Positions 26,925-34,992 of a stretch of 64,000 nt of DNA are shown here, piece by piece (the stretch's first letter is position 1; the number at the start of each line of letters is the position of its first letter). Origin of the DNA: Chitinophagales bacterium (lineage in GTDB: Bacteria; Bacteroidota; Bacteroidia; Chitinophagales; Saprospiraceae); NCBI GenBank assembly GCA_013299105.1, contig JAAFJY010000028.1:42677-106676 (forward strand), in the 5' to 3' direction. A program made the translations under genes and the position numbers. The notes beneath the pieces were generated by a model. That model ran no database searches. It was not told the DNA's origin and saw nothing but the letters and a program-made list of their open reading frames with translations.

Positions 26925-27021
26925 TAGTTGAATGTCAGGTATAGCCTTTACAATATCCGCTCTATCAATATTATCCTTCTGATATCCACCAGCGCATTGT
27001 ATGTAGTTTTCGGTCAGGGCT

Positions 27022-27345
27022 TTAGTTTATGTGATTCCAGAACCGTTTCATGTCATTGTCAATATATGAATTCAAAAGTATGCGAAAGTCTTCACTAATG
27101 TCGAGAACGAGTAGCTCTTTTGACAAATCTGGTCTAATTGCCCAAATCCAACAATAAACTTCATCTTCTGTAGGTGGTTCATTGTCAGGAATAAATTCTA
27201 CAATTCCCTCAGATACACCAATTGTGTTTACAGCTAAATAGTCAACAGCGGAAAGCCTTTCGTCAAAATTAACAAAATCAACTATGTTAGTCGATTTGAC
27301 TACAGTAGGATATGATTTCAATAATGTAAGTAGTTCTTTTTCCAT
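27022..27345 (-). CDS. AT-rich hypothetical protein
   Basis: 107 aa starting MEKELLTLLKSYPTVVKSTN, acidic, with no signal peptide or membrane segment. It includes EVYCWIWAIRPDLSKELLVL and ends DMKRFWNHIN. The family is not recognised. It is adjacent to and in the same direction as the damaged gene at 26640-26924 and shares its AT-rich composition, so the two may have arrived together. A small immunity-like or antitoxin-like protein is possible but not shown. Confidence 0.55.
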   Translation of the reverse strand: MEKELLTLLKSYPTVVKSTNIVDFVNFDERLSAVDYLAVNTIGVSEGIVEFIPDNEPPTEDEVYCWIWAIRPDLSKELLVLDISEDFRILLNSYIDNDMKRFWNHIN

Positions 27346-27480
27346 TGTAATGATGGGTGCGGCTCCAATCTGATGTAAAAAGTCAAACTTTTTGACAGCT
27401 ACTTGATCGGAGCCTAAACGGGCCTTGAGTAAATCCCGATTTTGCGAAAGGGCGCTTTAAAGCGTGACGGATCTGAAGCC
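27346..27480. other. Intergenic DNA with a long imperfect hairpin
   Basis: GGCTCCAATC (27361-27370) pairs with GATCGGAGCC (27405-27414), and inside it AAAAAG pairs with CTTTTT. No gene is seen here. It leads directly into the repeat-D copy at 27481. Confidence 0.5.
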
Positions 27481-27647
27481 ACTAGTGGTACGAATTACAA
27501 ATACCCCCTAGGTTGCAGGCAGGCTATTTGGCTTTGTAGCAAGGCGAGAGGAGGGAAAATAGTGGACTATTTGACCGACGAACAACGCAGCTACGGAGAC
27601 AAAGAGCCCGTGGAACTTGGGGCAGATTTACAATTTGGACCACTAGT
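27481..27647 (+). repeat. Repeat D, copy 1 (MITE-like)
   Basis: 167 bp. The left end is ACTAGTGGTACGAATTACAA and the right end, read inward, is ACTAGTGGTCCAAATTGTAA: an imperfect terminal inverted repeat of about 22 bp. The interior shares ATTTGACCGACGA, GAGACAAAGAGCCCG and AACTTGGGGC with 59594-59717 in opposite orientation. An open frame across it is not a gene. Confidence 0.75.
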
Positions 27648-27834
27648 ATTTGAGCGACGAAGGAGCGAGTTTGGTGGATTCCTGTTGCTCCTTGGAGCTG
27701 ACGTTTTAAGCAAAATCGTAGGATTTGATCACAGCCCTTGACTTTCTTGTTTCCTTTTTTGTCAAGAAAAAGAGAAAAAGGGCTTTATTGTTAGAAACCA
27801 ATACACTAGATTTCAGTGTACTTTTTATGTTCAA

Positions 27835-27873
27835 AAGTGCATCAGTCGGGAGCCGTACCAGTAATGATGCACT
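27835..27873. other. Perfect 10-bp-stem hairpin
   Basis: AAGTGCATCA (27835-27844) and TGATGCACTT (27864-27873) form a perfect stem with a 19-nt loop in otherwise non-coding DNA, directly before repeat E. No T-run follows. Confidence 0.5.
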
Positions 27874-27877
27874 TAGA

Positions 27878-28055
27878 GCATGTTTAGAAACTGTTTTAAA
27901 ACACCCTACGGGCCATAAAACGCCATCTTTTGGCGTCATATTGCACCAATTTTTGAGGCAATAGCCCCGGCTATGCCCTCAAAAATCGCCTCCGTCTGAC
28001 CCTCAAAATCTGACATTTTCTGTCATCCCCAGAGGTTTCAAGACGGTTTCTTAAA
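27878..28055. repeat. Structured inverted-repeat element E
   Basis: About 178 bp. The left end is GTTTAGAAACTGTTTTAAAA; the right end read inward is TTTAAGAAACCGTCTTGAAA. Inside are the hairpins CGCCATCTTTTGGCG and TTTTTGAGGCAATAGCC/GGCTATGCCCTCAAAAA. It has the form of a MITE or other structured repeat; no second copy is in the window. Confidence 0.5.
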
Positions 28056-28192
28056 ATTTTTGGTCTTGAACAACCAAAGTATGCTAAAAGCAATGCGTAT
28101 TTTTGAACCAATTTTGAAACACAAAAGAATCCTTTTGATGCTGTATCAACTCTTTTTGGGTTTGATGTGATTTAAAGTATATTTAAATTTTT

Positions 28193-28373
28193 TGTCTAAA
28201 CCAAAATTTTCAGAATTACAGAATTTCTTGCGGGACGTTGACCAATTTTGTCAAAACTAGAATTTGAAAGAATTAGAGAATTGGCACGCTTCGCGGTCAT
28301 AAAACGCTTCATATTCACCATGAAAATCACAAAATTCTCAGCTACGGAAACTTCTCCGAAGTTTTCAGCGTTC
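28193..28373 (-). repeat. Repeat B, copy 1
   Basis: On the minus strand it contains GAAAACTTCGGAGAAGTTTC, TAGCTGAGAATTTTG, TTATGACCGCGAAGCG, AATTCTTTCAAATTC, GACAAAATTGGTCAACGTC and GAAATTCTGTAATTCTG. The same blocks in the same order are at 33751-34066 on the plus strand, where a 123-bp element interrupts them. It runs straight into repeat A copy 3. Confidence 0.75.
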
Positions 28374-28470
28374 TTGAGGTTTAGCAAAAAAAGAACACAA
28401 CTCCCTTTCATCCAGTTGCTTTTCTTTTTTCACAAAACCCAAATCTGTACACCTTATTTTTTACGCTCCC
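28374..28470 (-). repeat. Repeat A, copy 3 (one end missing)
   Basis: From TTGAGGTTTAGCAAAAAAAG to TTATTTTTTACGCTCC it matches the other copies, but the AGCTAAAATAAGGTGG end is absent; repeat B begins there instead. The junction shows recombination or nested insertion between A and B. Confidence 0.75.
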
Positions 28471-28556
28471 TAAGGCTGCCGTGAGGCACCCCAAATACTT
28501 TGTGATCTAAAACAAGCAGTCCTACCATAGTCAGTGGTAGAAAAACCGAATTGACC

Positions 28557-29264
28557 ATGAAAATTCCGACCATACACGGATATATCGACAGAAGAATTTT
28601 AATCAACTTTACGGCTGACCCTAAAGTTGTAGAGAAAATTGTGCCCTATCCTTTTAGGCCAAAAATTTTCCAAGGGAAGGCCATCGTTGGTATTTGCCTG
28701 ATCAGGCTTAAAAACATCAAACCCAAAGGACTTCCTGATTTTATGGGCGTAAACTCTGAAAATGGTGCCCACCGCATTGCCGTTGAATGGGACGAAAACG
28801 GAGAGACTAAATCGGGTGTCTACATTCCTCGAAGAGATACTTCGCTTAAACTGAATGCACTGGTAGGAGGGCGAATTTTTCCCGGCAGGCATTATTATGC
28901 AAAATTCAACGTGCAAGAAAATGGAGGAAATTACCACATTGACTTTAAAAGTTCAGACGATACCGAAATTTTAATCGATGCTTCCGAAACAACTTTGTTC
29001 AATGAGCAATCAATTTTTGAAACGCTAAATAACGCTTCTGCTTTTTTTGAAAATGGCGACCTTGGTTACTCTCCCAACAAAACAAAATTTGACGGCCTCA
29101 GATTGAAAGCGTACAAATGGCAAGTAAGACCACTGGCTGTTTCTAAAGTGAAATCAAGCTTTTTTGAAGATGAAGCAGTTTTTCCAAAAGGTTCAGTTGT
29201 GTTTGACAATGCATTGTTGATGACCAACATTGAGCACGAATGGAAAAGTGCAAAGGATAAATAG
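28557..29264 (+). CDS. DUF2071/YqjF-like (acetoacetate-decarboxylase-like fold) protein
   Basis: 235 aa. Conserved family stretches are IDRRILINFTADPKVVEKIV, IVGICLIRLKNIKP, SENGAHRIAVEWD, SGVYIPRRDTSLKLNALVGG and FPGRHYYAKF. The family (DUF2071) has a fold related to acetoacetate decarboxylase, but its biochemical role is not established. The ATG at 28557 follows a TTG in frame; no signal peptide. The gene is moderately AT-rich and sits alone after the B/A repeat cluster, in keeping with accessory status. Confidence 0.75.
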   Translation: MKIPTIHGYIDRRILINFTADPKVVEKIVPYPFRPKIFQGKAIVGICLIRLKNIKPKGLPDFMGVNSENGAHRIAVEWDENGETKSGVYIPRRDTSLKLNALVGGRIFPGRHYYAKFNVQENGGNYHIDFKSSDDTEILIDASETTLFNEQSIFETLNNASAFFENGDLGYSPNKTKFDGLRLKAYKWQVRPLAVSKVKSSFFEDEAVFPKGSVVFDNALLMTNIEHEWKSAKDK

Positions 29265-29493
29265 GCCTCAAAGGCTTGTCAAAATTGTGGCTGATGTGCT
29301 TTTATTGAGCTTTTTGTGGTGAAAACCCAGGATATTGTAAAGCTTAGACCTTTAACCACTTCCTTTGATAGTTTGTTATCAGAGTCGAGCTAGTGGGAGG
29401 TTTTGGATTGTTTAAATTTTAGGGTATTTTTGTCTAAACCCAGGAACGGGGTATTTTAAACAGCAATTATGGAGACCTGATAGCCGTGAAGCT

Positions 29494-30207
29494 ATGAATA
29501 TCACAATCATCATCTCATCATTGACACTTGGATTGACATTTTTTGCTTGTAGTAATTCACAAACAAAAAACAACTTGGCTGAAAAAGACTCCTCATCCCT
29601 TGAAAAAAAAGTTGCACGGAAGGACGTGAAATTGAAAGTTACTATCGACACTCTTTATAAACTTCTCGATAAATCTAAGCAACTTGACACTTTTGAGTTT
29701 AGCAATTGGGAGCCTTTTCTATTCATAAAGACAGGCAACTTTTTATCACAAACAAAGAAAAATGCGATTCTTGTTAGTTGCCCAAATGACAGTACTTACA
29801 GCGTTGAACTTTACACTGAGTTGGCAAACTATTGGAAAAAAAATGATGAGATAGAATTGCTTGATGCATTTCCAGTTCAATTTGATCTTGATTTTGAGGA
29901 TTACAACTTTGATGGTCAAATAGACATATACTTACAAATATCCGTTTCCAATGGCTATGCTTTATCACGTGGACATTTACTGACAATAGACCCAAAAACA
30001 AAAAAAATACAGACCCACCCTGAAACAAGAGCCTTATCAAATATGCGCACTGACCCCATGTCGAAGACTGTAATTTCAGAAGATGTGATGTGGAGTGATG
30101 AATACGGCTTTCAAGGTGTCTGCGATTTAAAAAATAAATGGGTTGAAGGAAAGCTAAAAATTGTAAAAAGAGAATGCCCAAGTAAAAATCCAAAGGGGTA
30201 CCAATAG
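29494..30207 (+). CDS. Lipoprotein with Asp-rich VCBS/XAC2610-like region
   Basis: 237 aa. The N-terminus MNITIIISSLTLGLTFFACS is a lipoprotein signal with lipobox FFAC. The central FDLDFEDYNFDGQIDIYLQI is an Asp/Asn-rich calcium-loop-like motif of the type found in XAC2610/VCBS-like proteins. The rest is beta-rich. Probably periplasmic or outer-membrane anchored; function unknown. AT-rich compared with the operons on either side. The 229 bp before it hold only a TTTGTCTAAAC motif near 29429. Confidence 0.7.
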   Translation: MNITIIISSLTLGLTFFACSNSQTKNNLAEKDSSSLEKKVARKDVKLKVTIDTLYKLLDKSKQLDTFEFSNWEPFLFIKTGNFLSQTKKNAILVSCPNDSTYSVELYTELANYWKKNDEIELLDAFPVQFDLDFEDYNFDGQIDIYLQISVSNGYALSRGHLLTIDPKTKKIQTHPETRALSNMRTDPMSKTVISEDVMWSDEYGFQGVCDLKNKWVEGKLKIVKRECPSKNPKGYQ

Positions 30208-30311
30208 TACTACACTCTTTAAGCTCAAAACCCTCATACCCGCCCTTACGCTTGCTCACTCCACGCCCAACATGGTGTTTGAAATAATGAGCGGGGCAAT
30301 TAAACGCAATC

Positions 30312-31046
30312 TCACCAAAATCCACCTCCAGCAATCACCTCCCCAGCCAGCTCCACCGCAGCTACCTTCCCTACATCCAACCAAATATCAGCATTGTGTG
30401 GATACAGCAAAATTTTTTCCCTTTCCGCAGCCTTTAGATAAGTATCAATGATCGAAAAAACGGGCTGATCGGACTGCAAGTGTGTAAAAATGGCCGGGTC
30501 CAGGGCGTGCATGCCGCTGAAACACCAGGGTTCGAGCCCTTGGGCTTCAGGACGGGCCATGCGGGTTTCGCCACTTTTTTCGTTACGCCAGCCGCTCAGT
30601 TGCCCCTTTTCATCAAACAAGAAGTACCGGGAACTCTCCCTTTGCCGACAAGCAAGCGTGGACAAAGCCTCCGAAGCGAGGTGTTTTTGGTAAAACGCCT
30701 GCAAGTCGATGTTGCTCAGAATATCGGCGTTGATGACCAAAAAAGGGGCATCCTGTAAAAACCAGGCCGCTTTCTTCAAGCCGCCCCCCGTGTCGAGCAG
30801 CAAGTCGCGCTCGTCGGAGATCGCAATCTCTAACCCGAAGTTTTCTTTTTGAGCTAAAAAGTCGATGATCTGCTCGCCAAAATGGTGGATATTGACGATG
30901 ATGCCTGTACAGCCGTATTTTTTCAGGCGGCGGATGGCGATTTCCAGCAGTGGGATGCCGCCCACTTCCACCAAGGCTTTGGGCCGATCATTGGTCAGGG
31001 GGCGCAAACGGGTGCCCAGGCCAGCGGCGAAGATCATGGCTTTCAT
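30312..31046 (-). CDS. Sugar-1-phosphate nucleotidyltransferase (MurU/mannose-1-P guanylyltransferase-like)
   Basis: 244 aa, Rossmann-like NTP transferase fold. The N-terminal signature MKAMIFAAGLGTRLRPLTND and RPKALVEVGG is diagnostic of sugar-phosphate NDP transferases. LLLDTGGGLKKA and VINADIL hold the substrate and metal-binding residues, and SIIDTYLKA the later conserved Asp. Size fits the short MurU or HddC-like group without a C-terminal left-handed helix. The nucleotide and sugar are not determined. Last gene of the phhB-pnp operon, 10 bp after pnp. Confidence 0.82.
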   Translation of the reverse strand: MKAMIFAAGLGTRLRPLTNDRPKALVEVGGIPLLEIAIRRLKKYGCTGIIVNIHHFGEQIIDFLAQKENFGLEIAISDERDLLLDTGGGLKKAAWFLQDAPFLVINADILSNIDLQAFYQKHLASEALSTLACRQRESSRYFLFDEKGQLSGWRNEKSGETRMARPEAQGLEPWCFSGMHALDPAIFTHLQSDQPVFSIIDTYLKAAEREKILLYPHNADIWLDVGKVAAVELAGEVIAGGGFW

Positions 31047-31056
31047 TAATCCAGGA

Positions 31057-31884
31057 TTACAACGTTTTGCGCAAGAGGGTTTCGATGACCAGTGCCAGTT
31101 TGTCGCCAGCGGCTTTGGCTACGGCCACTACACTTTCCAGGGTGGTTTCGCGGATTTCTTCGATGGGGTAACACTTATTGGTGGCAATGCTGCACACCCA
31201 TACTGGCAAATCCATGTGCCGCGCCACCAGCACCTCCGGCACCGTGGACATGCCCACCACATCTGCGCCCATCAAGTGCGCAAAATTGTACTCGGCAGGG
31301 GTTTCGAGGTTGGGGCCTTGCAAGCCAAGGTATACGCCTTCATGCGCCCGAATGCCATTTTCTGTGGCGATGCTGAGTGCAGCCGCATTCAGTTGGCGGT
31401 CGTAAGCCTTGAGCATGTCGGGAAAACGCGGCCCCAGGCGTTCGTCGTTTTCGCCCCGCAGCGGGTTGTCGGCCTGCAAGTTGATGTGGTCGCGGATAAA
31501 CACCAGGTCACCTGCCTCAATCTGGCCATTGACACTGCCCGCCGCATTGCTGATCAACAGCCTTTGGATGCCCAAAAACTTGAGTACCCGAATCGGGAAA
31601 GTCACTTGTTGCATGCTCCAGCCTTCGTAGTAGTGAAAACGCCCCACCAGGGCCACCACCCGCCGCCCCGCGAAGTTGCCAAAGACCAATTCGCCCTTGT
31701 GGCTTTCTACGGTCGAAACCGGGAAATGGGGAATTTCGCGGTAAGGAATCAGCGCTACCCTTTCGATTTGCTCGCTGATGTCGCCCAGCCCGGTGCCTAG
31801 GATCAGGCCAAATTCTGGTTCGAAGTCGGTTTTTTGGCGGATGAAGGCCAGGGAATCCTGGATTTGGTCGTACAATTTGCTCAT
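31057..31884 (-). CDS. punA: Purine-nucleoside phosphorylase (trimeric, PNP-I)
   Basis: 275 aa. It cleaves inosine and guanosine with phosphate to base and ribose-1-phosphate in purine salvage. Family motifs are GLILGTGLGDI (phosphate loop), TVESHKGELVFG, VVALVGRFHYYEG, LLISNAAGSVN (base site) and VVGMSTVPEV. The length is typical of the trimeric mammalian-like class rather than hexameric DeoD. It lies between phhB (9-bp gap) and the nucleotidyltransferase (10-bp gap), so the three are very likely one transcript. Confidence 0.93.
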   Translation of the reverse strand: MSKLYDQIQDSLAFIRQKTDFEPEFGLILGTGLGDISEQIERVALIPYREIPHFPVSTVESHKGELVFGNFAGRRVVALVGRFHYYEGWSMQQVTFPIRVLKFLGIQRLLISNAAGSVNGQIEAGDLVFIRDHINLQADNPLRGENDERLGPRFPDMLKAYDRQLNAAALSIATENGIRAHEGVYLGLQGPNLETPAEYNFAHLMGADVVGMSTVPEVLVARHMDLPVWVCSIATNKCYPIEEIRETTLESVVAVAKAAGDKLALVIETLLRKTL

Positions 31885-31893
31885 CTTCTGTGC

Positions 31894-32142
31894 CTACTTT
31901 AACTGGTATCGTGCGTAAATTTTGTCAATTGCAGCAGCCAGTTGGTGGTCTTTTTCGGTCACAATATCACCTGCATCGTGGGTGTTGAGGTAAATATCGA
32001 CCTTGTTCCATACATTGGTCCACAGCGGATGGTGGTCCTTTTTTTCAGCCTGAAAAGCTACTTCGGTCATGAAGGCAAATGCCTCCGTAAAGTTGGCGAA
32101 CGTAAAGCTGGCGCAGAGTTGATTGTTTTTTTCATTCCACAT
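31894..32142 (-). CDS. phhB: 4a-hydroxytetrahydrobiopterin dehydratase (pterin-4a-carbinolamine dehydratase)
   Basis: 82 aa. It dehydrates the pterin carbinolamine produced by aromatic amino acid hydroxylases. The family core is intact: [20 protein letters not shown] followed by [18 protein letters not shown] (the EKxxHHPxW active-site motif) and [13 protein letters not shown] little shorter than the usual 95-115 aa because the N-terminal strand region is reduced. First gene of the minus-strand three-gene operon. No phenylalanine hydroxylase gene is in the window. Confidence 0.9.
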   Translation of the reverse strand: MWNEKNNQLCASFTFANFTEAFAFMTEVAFQAEKKDHHPLWTNVWNKVDIYLNTHDAGDIVTEKDHQLAAAIDKIYARYQLK

Positions 32143-32209
32143 ATTGATTCATTTTTGGTTGCATTTTTTGACTGAGTAAGGGTTGAAAATAGTAAAGCTT
32201 AGAGTATGG

Positions 32210-32247
32210 TTAAAGATTTTTTGTTTACCGTAGAACGGCCCAATTTC
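32210..32247 (+). repeat. Repeat F, copy 1
   Basis: A 38-bp block (core TTTTTTGTTTAC and TAGAACGGCCCAATTTC) matches 59348-59385 on the other strand with three mismatches. It lies in the 660-bp gap between phhB and the DUF1080 gene, upstream of a transposase remnant. Confidence 0.6.
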
Positions 32248-32363
32248 GGCTCACGCTTGTAAACAAAGACTGTGCCTTGTCAAGCATGGTGTAAGTGGTA
32301 GAAAATCAGTGCTCAATGGAATCAAAAACTCGTGATCCAGTGATGGCTCCTTAGCACAAAAAA

Positions 32364-32416
32364 GGGTGAAGTTGTATATTGGTAGATTACCAAGTCAAAC
32401 AAATACCACTTCACCC
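32364..32416. repeat. Inverted repeat at the head of the transposase remnant
   Basis: GGGTGAAGT (32364-32372) and ACTTCACCC (32408-32416) are perfect inverted repeats, with the inner palindrome TTGGTAGATTACCAA. It may be the left end of the decayed insertion sequence that follows. Confidence 0.5.
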
Positions 32417-32790
32417 AAGACAGTCAAAACAGTCACAAATGCAATATTGAAAAAAATGCGCGGAATAGACAAGTGTCAGTAACGCTTTTTAGTACACATC
32501 ACCCAGCTACTGCTCCAATGCTAGGTCGAGTCAACTTCATTAACATACCAGGCCACGTATAGTCCTCATTGCAAGCATAATTTCAGGAAATGGTTTTAAA
32601 GTCTCTCAACTTTACAGCGTATAAACGCCACTTGGTCAGTGAGCGTGGAGGCGAAGAACTTATTCATCGGCTTGCATCAAACTACACCCTCATTTGGTCC
32701 ATTTGTATGACTCAAAAGAGCTTGAATCTATTTTCTGGCAATATTCCCCCAAATTTTCTCTATCTTGCTTACCATTTATTCATGCATTAA
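32405..32790 (+). pseudogene. Decayed IS4-like transposase fragment
   Basis: In one frame from 32405 the DNA reads TTSPKTVKTVTNAILKKMRG followed by IDKCQ and a stop. Further on, shifted frames give LGRVNFINIPG and, from 32590, KSLNFTAYKRHLVSERGGEE followed by LIHRLASNY. These blocks match in order the N-terminal third of a common Bacteroidota IS4-like transposase. Stops and frameshifts break the frame and the catalytic part is gone. It fills most of the gap before the DUF1080 gene. Confidence 0.55.
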
Positions 32791-32802
32791 GCGCATCTAT
32801 CC

Positions 32803-33552
32803 ATGCACAAGTATTTGCTTCCAGTTTTGATTTTCGGCAGCGCTATTCTCAGCGCAGCCTTTGTTTTTAAACCTGCCAGCACCATCCACAACCAACTCAG
32901 CGCAGCCGAAAAGAAAGGTGGCTGGATCCTGCTTTTTGACGGTAAAAGCACCAAAGGTTGGCACAATTACGGGACCACTACCGTGGGCGAACGTTGGAAA
33001 ATCGAGGACGGTGCCCTGTACCTGGACGTGAGCGACAAGGAAAAAAATGGCGTGCAGCTCAAAGGCGGCGGCAACTTGATCAGCGATGGCGAGTACGAAA
33101 ACTACGAACTGCGGCTGGAGTGGAAAATCGCCAAGTGTGCCAACAGCGGCATCATTTACAACTTACAGGAAAACCCTGGCAAGTATTCCCAACCCTGGAT
33201 GACTGGCCCGGAAATGCAAATCCTGGACAACGATTGCCACCCCGACGCCAAAATCGAAAAACACCGCTCAGGCGATCTCTATGACCTGATCACGGGTACT
33301 CCGCAAACCGTAAAACCAGTAGGCGAATGGAATAAAATTCGCTTGATTTGCAAAGGTGACTATGTAGAGCACTGGCAAAACGGCAAAAAAATCCTGTCGA
33401 CCACCATGGGCACACCCGCTTGGGACGAAATGCTCAAAAACAGCAAATGGAAAAATTATCCCGATTTTGGTAAGTTCCGCAAAGGCAAAATTGGCCTGCA
33501 AGACCACGGCGATGGCGTGTGGTTCCGGAACATCAAGCTGAAAAAGCTTTAG
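32803..33552 (+). CDS. DUF1080 (3-keto-disaccharide hydrolase-like) secreted protein
   Basis: 249 aa. An N-terminal signal or anchor (YLLPVLIFGSAILSAAF) is followed by one DUF1080 concanavalin-like jelly roll: GWILLFDGKSTKGWHNYG, WKIEDGALYLD, LISDGEYENYELRLEWKI, NSGIIYNL, GPEMQILDN, GEWNKIRL and KGKIGLQDHGDGVWFRNIKL. DUF1080 proteins have been assigned 3-keto-glycoside hydrolase activity and are common near sugar-catabolic genes. Here the gene stands alone with its own terminator. Probably periplasmic or secreted. Confidence 0.85.
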   Translation: MHKYLLPVLIFGSAILSAAFVFKPASTIHNQLSAAEKKGGWILLFDGKSTKGWHNYGTTTVGERWKIEDGALYLDVSDKEKNGVQLKGGGNLISDGEYENYELRLEWKIAKCANSGIIYNLQENPGKYSQPWMTGPEMQILDNDCHPDAKIEKHRSGDLYDLITGTPQTVKPVGEWNKIRLICKGDYVEHWQNGKKILSTTMGTPAWDEMLKNSKWKNYPDFGKFRKGKIGLQDHGDGVWFRNIKLKKL

Positions 33553-33555
33553 GGA

Positions 33556-33573
33556 GGTTGAGGAGTTGAGGAG
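33556..33573. repeat. TTGAGGAG short tract
   Basis: GGTTGAGGAGTTGAGGAG sits immediately after the DUF1080 stop and before its terminator, another member of the intergenic TTGA(A/G) family. Confidence 0.5.
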
Positions 33574-33610
33574 AAAGCCAGCATCGCGCAAAATGAGATG
33601 CTGGCTTTTT
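33574..33610 (+). terminator. Rho-independent terminator of the DUF1080 gene
   Basis: AAAGCCAGCATC (33574-33585) pairs with GATGCTGGCTTT (33597-33608) around an 11-nt loop, followed by a T-run. Confidence 0.85.
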
Positions 33611-33622
33611 GTATTTGTATCT

Positions 33623-33747
33623 AAGCTAAAATAAGGTGGACATCTTTGTTTTTGAGGTTTAGCAAAAAAAGAACACAACTTCCTTTCATCCAGTTGTTTA
33701 TCTTTTTTCACTAAACCCAAACCTGTCCACCTTTTTTTTTACGCTCC
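33623..33747 (-). repeat. Repeat A, copy 4
   Basis: Complete copy from AAGCTAAAATAAGGTGGACA to TTTTTTTTTTACGCTCC, the same orientation as copy 1. It lies directly between the DUF1080 terminator and repeat B copy 2. Confidence 0.85.
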
Positions 33748-33750
33748 CTT

Positions 33751-34066
33751 TGTTGAAAACTTCAGAGAAGTTTCCATAGCTGAGAATTTTGCAATTTTTA
33801 TGGTGAACATGACGCTTATGACCGCGAAGCGGGCCTATTCTGAAATTCTTTCAAATTCAGGTTTAGGGGCGATAAAAAAAATAAGTTCTTCATTTTGCCA
33901 AAGGATCAGATAAGTAAACGATTCATTTTAAGTGTCTTATCTGATCCTTTGGCTCGAGTAAAATGAATAGTTATTTTTTGCCCACTACTTAGACAAAATT
34001 GGTCAACGTCATGCAAGAAATTCTGTAATTCTGTAATCCTGAAAATCCTGGTTTAGACAAAAAAAT
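33751..34066 (+). repeat. Repeat B, copy 2, interrupted by a 123-bp element
   Basis: It carries the same ordered blocks as 28193-28373 (GAAAACTTCAGAGAAGTTTC, TTATGACCGCGAAGCG, AATTCTTTCAAATTC, GACAAAATTGGTCAACGTC, GAAATTCTGTAATTCTG). Copy 1 is continuous, so it serves as an empty-site comparator for the element at 33866-33988. Confidence 0.75.
33866..33988. mobile_element. MITE-like hairpin element inside repeat B
   Basis: 123 bp, flanked on both sides by TTA (33863-33865 and 33989-33991). Its ends are imperfect inverted repeats (GGGGCGATAAAAAAAATAAG against, read inward, GTAGTGGGCAAAAAATAACT). The centre has a perfect 17-bp inverted repeat, CCAAAGGATCAGATAAG at 33898-33914 and its complement at 33936-33952. 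The terminal pattern resembles repeat C at 51281-51461. Confidence 0.65.
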
Positions 34067-34419
34067 GTAATTCAGATAAAAAATACCTCATGTGATTGTT
34101 GAAACTGCCTTGCTCCGAAGTTTTGAGTATTTGAAGAAAAAGAACAAAGTTCCATCAACCAGCATTTTCCAAACCTGATTAATGTAACTTTTCCCCAAAA
34201 AAGCATTCTTTTCGTTAGGGGAAACCCCAAAATTTGCGCTTTGAGGGGATAGATAGCCAATTAATTAGTTTTTTTTGCGTATCTTTCCTACAAATTCAGG
34301 AATTCTTGTTTGCTGCCTGACACTTGTAGTTGAAAAATTGAAGTGTTGAAAGGTTGAAAAGATTAGCCCAGCATGAAAAATTGAACGAGAAATCCTGCCA
34401 TTTTTATCAAATAGTCTGA
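34067..34419. other. Intergenic region upstream of purN
   Basis: No gene is seen. It contains a TTGAA short-repeat tract at 34329-34362 and a decayed fragment (GAAGTTTTGAGTATTTGAAG then AAAAAGAACAAAG) faintly like repeat A. No clear promoter was found. Confidence 0.4.
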
Positions 34420-34992
34420 GTGAAAAACATTGCCATATTCGCCTCCGGAAGCGGATCGAACGCGCGAAAAATCATGGAGTATTTTGCCCCCCATGCAGAA
34501 GTGACCGTACAATTGGTCATCTCCAACCGGGAGGATGCAGGAGTTCTTGAGATCGCCACTTCCTTCGGGGTTGATACTGTTGTAATCAAGCGCAAAGATT
34601 TTTACGAAACCGATGACATCCTTTCGGTTTTGGAAAAATATGAAATCAGTCTGATTGTTTTGGCCGGCTTTTTGTGGTTGGTCCCAGCCTACTTGGTCGA
34701 AGCTTATTCCGGGCGTATCCTGAACATCCACCCTGCTCTACTGCCTAAATACGGGGGCAAGGGCATGTTCGGAATGCATGTCCATGAGGCCGTCAAGGCC
34801 GCACAGGAAAGCGAGACGGGCATCACTATCCACCAAGTTAATGCCCATTACGACGAAGGCCAAGTGGTTTTCCAAGCGCGCTGTGAAGTGACGCCCGAAG
34901 ACACCTCTACTGATATTGCCCGGAAAGTACAAGTTTTGGAACACCGCCATTTCCCGGAAGTGATTGACCAGGTTTTGGCAAAATTGCCGTGA
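34420..34992 (+). CDS. purN: Phosphoribosylglycinamide formyltransferase
   Basis: 190 aa. It transfers a formyl group from 10-formyl-THF to GAR, the third step of purine synthesis. The N-terminal MKNIAIFASGSGSNARKIME loop binds the phosphate. NIHPALLPKYGGKGMFG carries the catalytic Asn and His, and HYDEG the catalytic Asp region. The start is GTG at 34420-34422, directly before the IAIFASGSGSN motif. The length is normal for the family. No other pur gene is adjacent. Confidence 0.93.
   Translation: MKNIAIFASGSGSNARKIMEYFAPHAEVTVQLVISNREDAGVLEIATSFGVDTVVIKRKDFYETDDILSVLEKYEISLIVLAGFLWLVPAYLVEAYSGRILNIHPALLPKYGGKGMFGMHVHEAVKAAQESETGITIHQVNAHYDEGQVVFQARCEVTPEDTSTDIARKVQVLEHRHFPEVIDQVLAKLP

Noticed and set aside
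27361..27414. Hairpin considered as an integron attC site
   Set aside because: The required GTTRRRY/RYYYAAC boxes are not present at the ends, and no integrase or cassette array is near.
27442..27741. 99-aa plus-strand open frame
   Set aside because: It runs through repeat D and hairpin DNA; the copy of the same repeat at 59.6 kb does not keep the frame.
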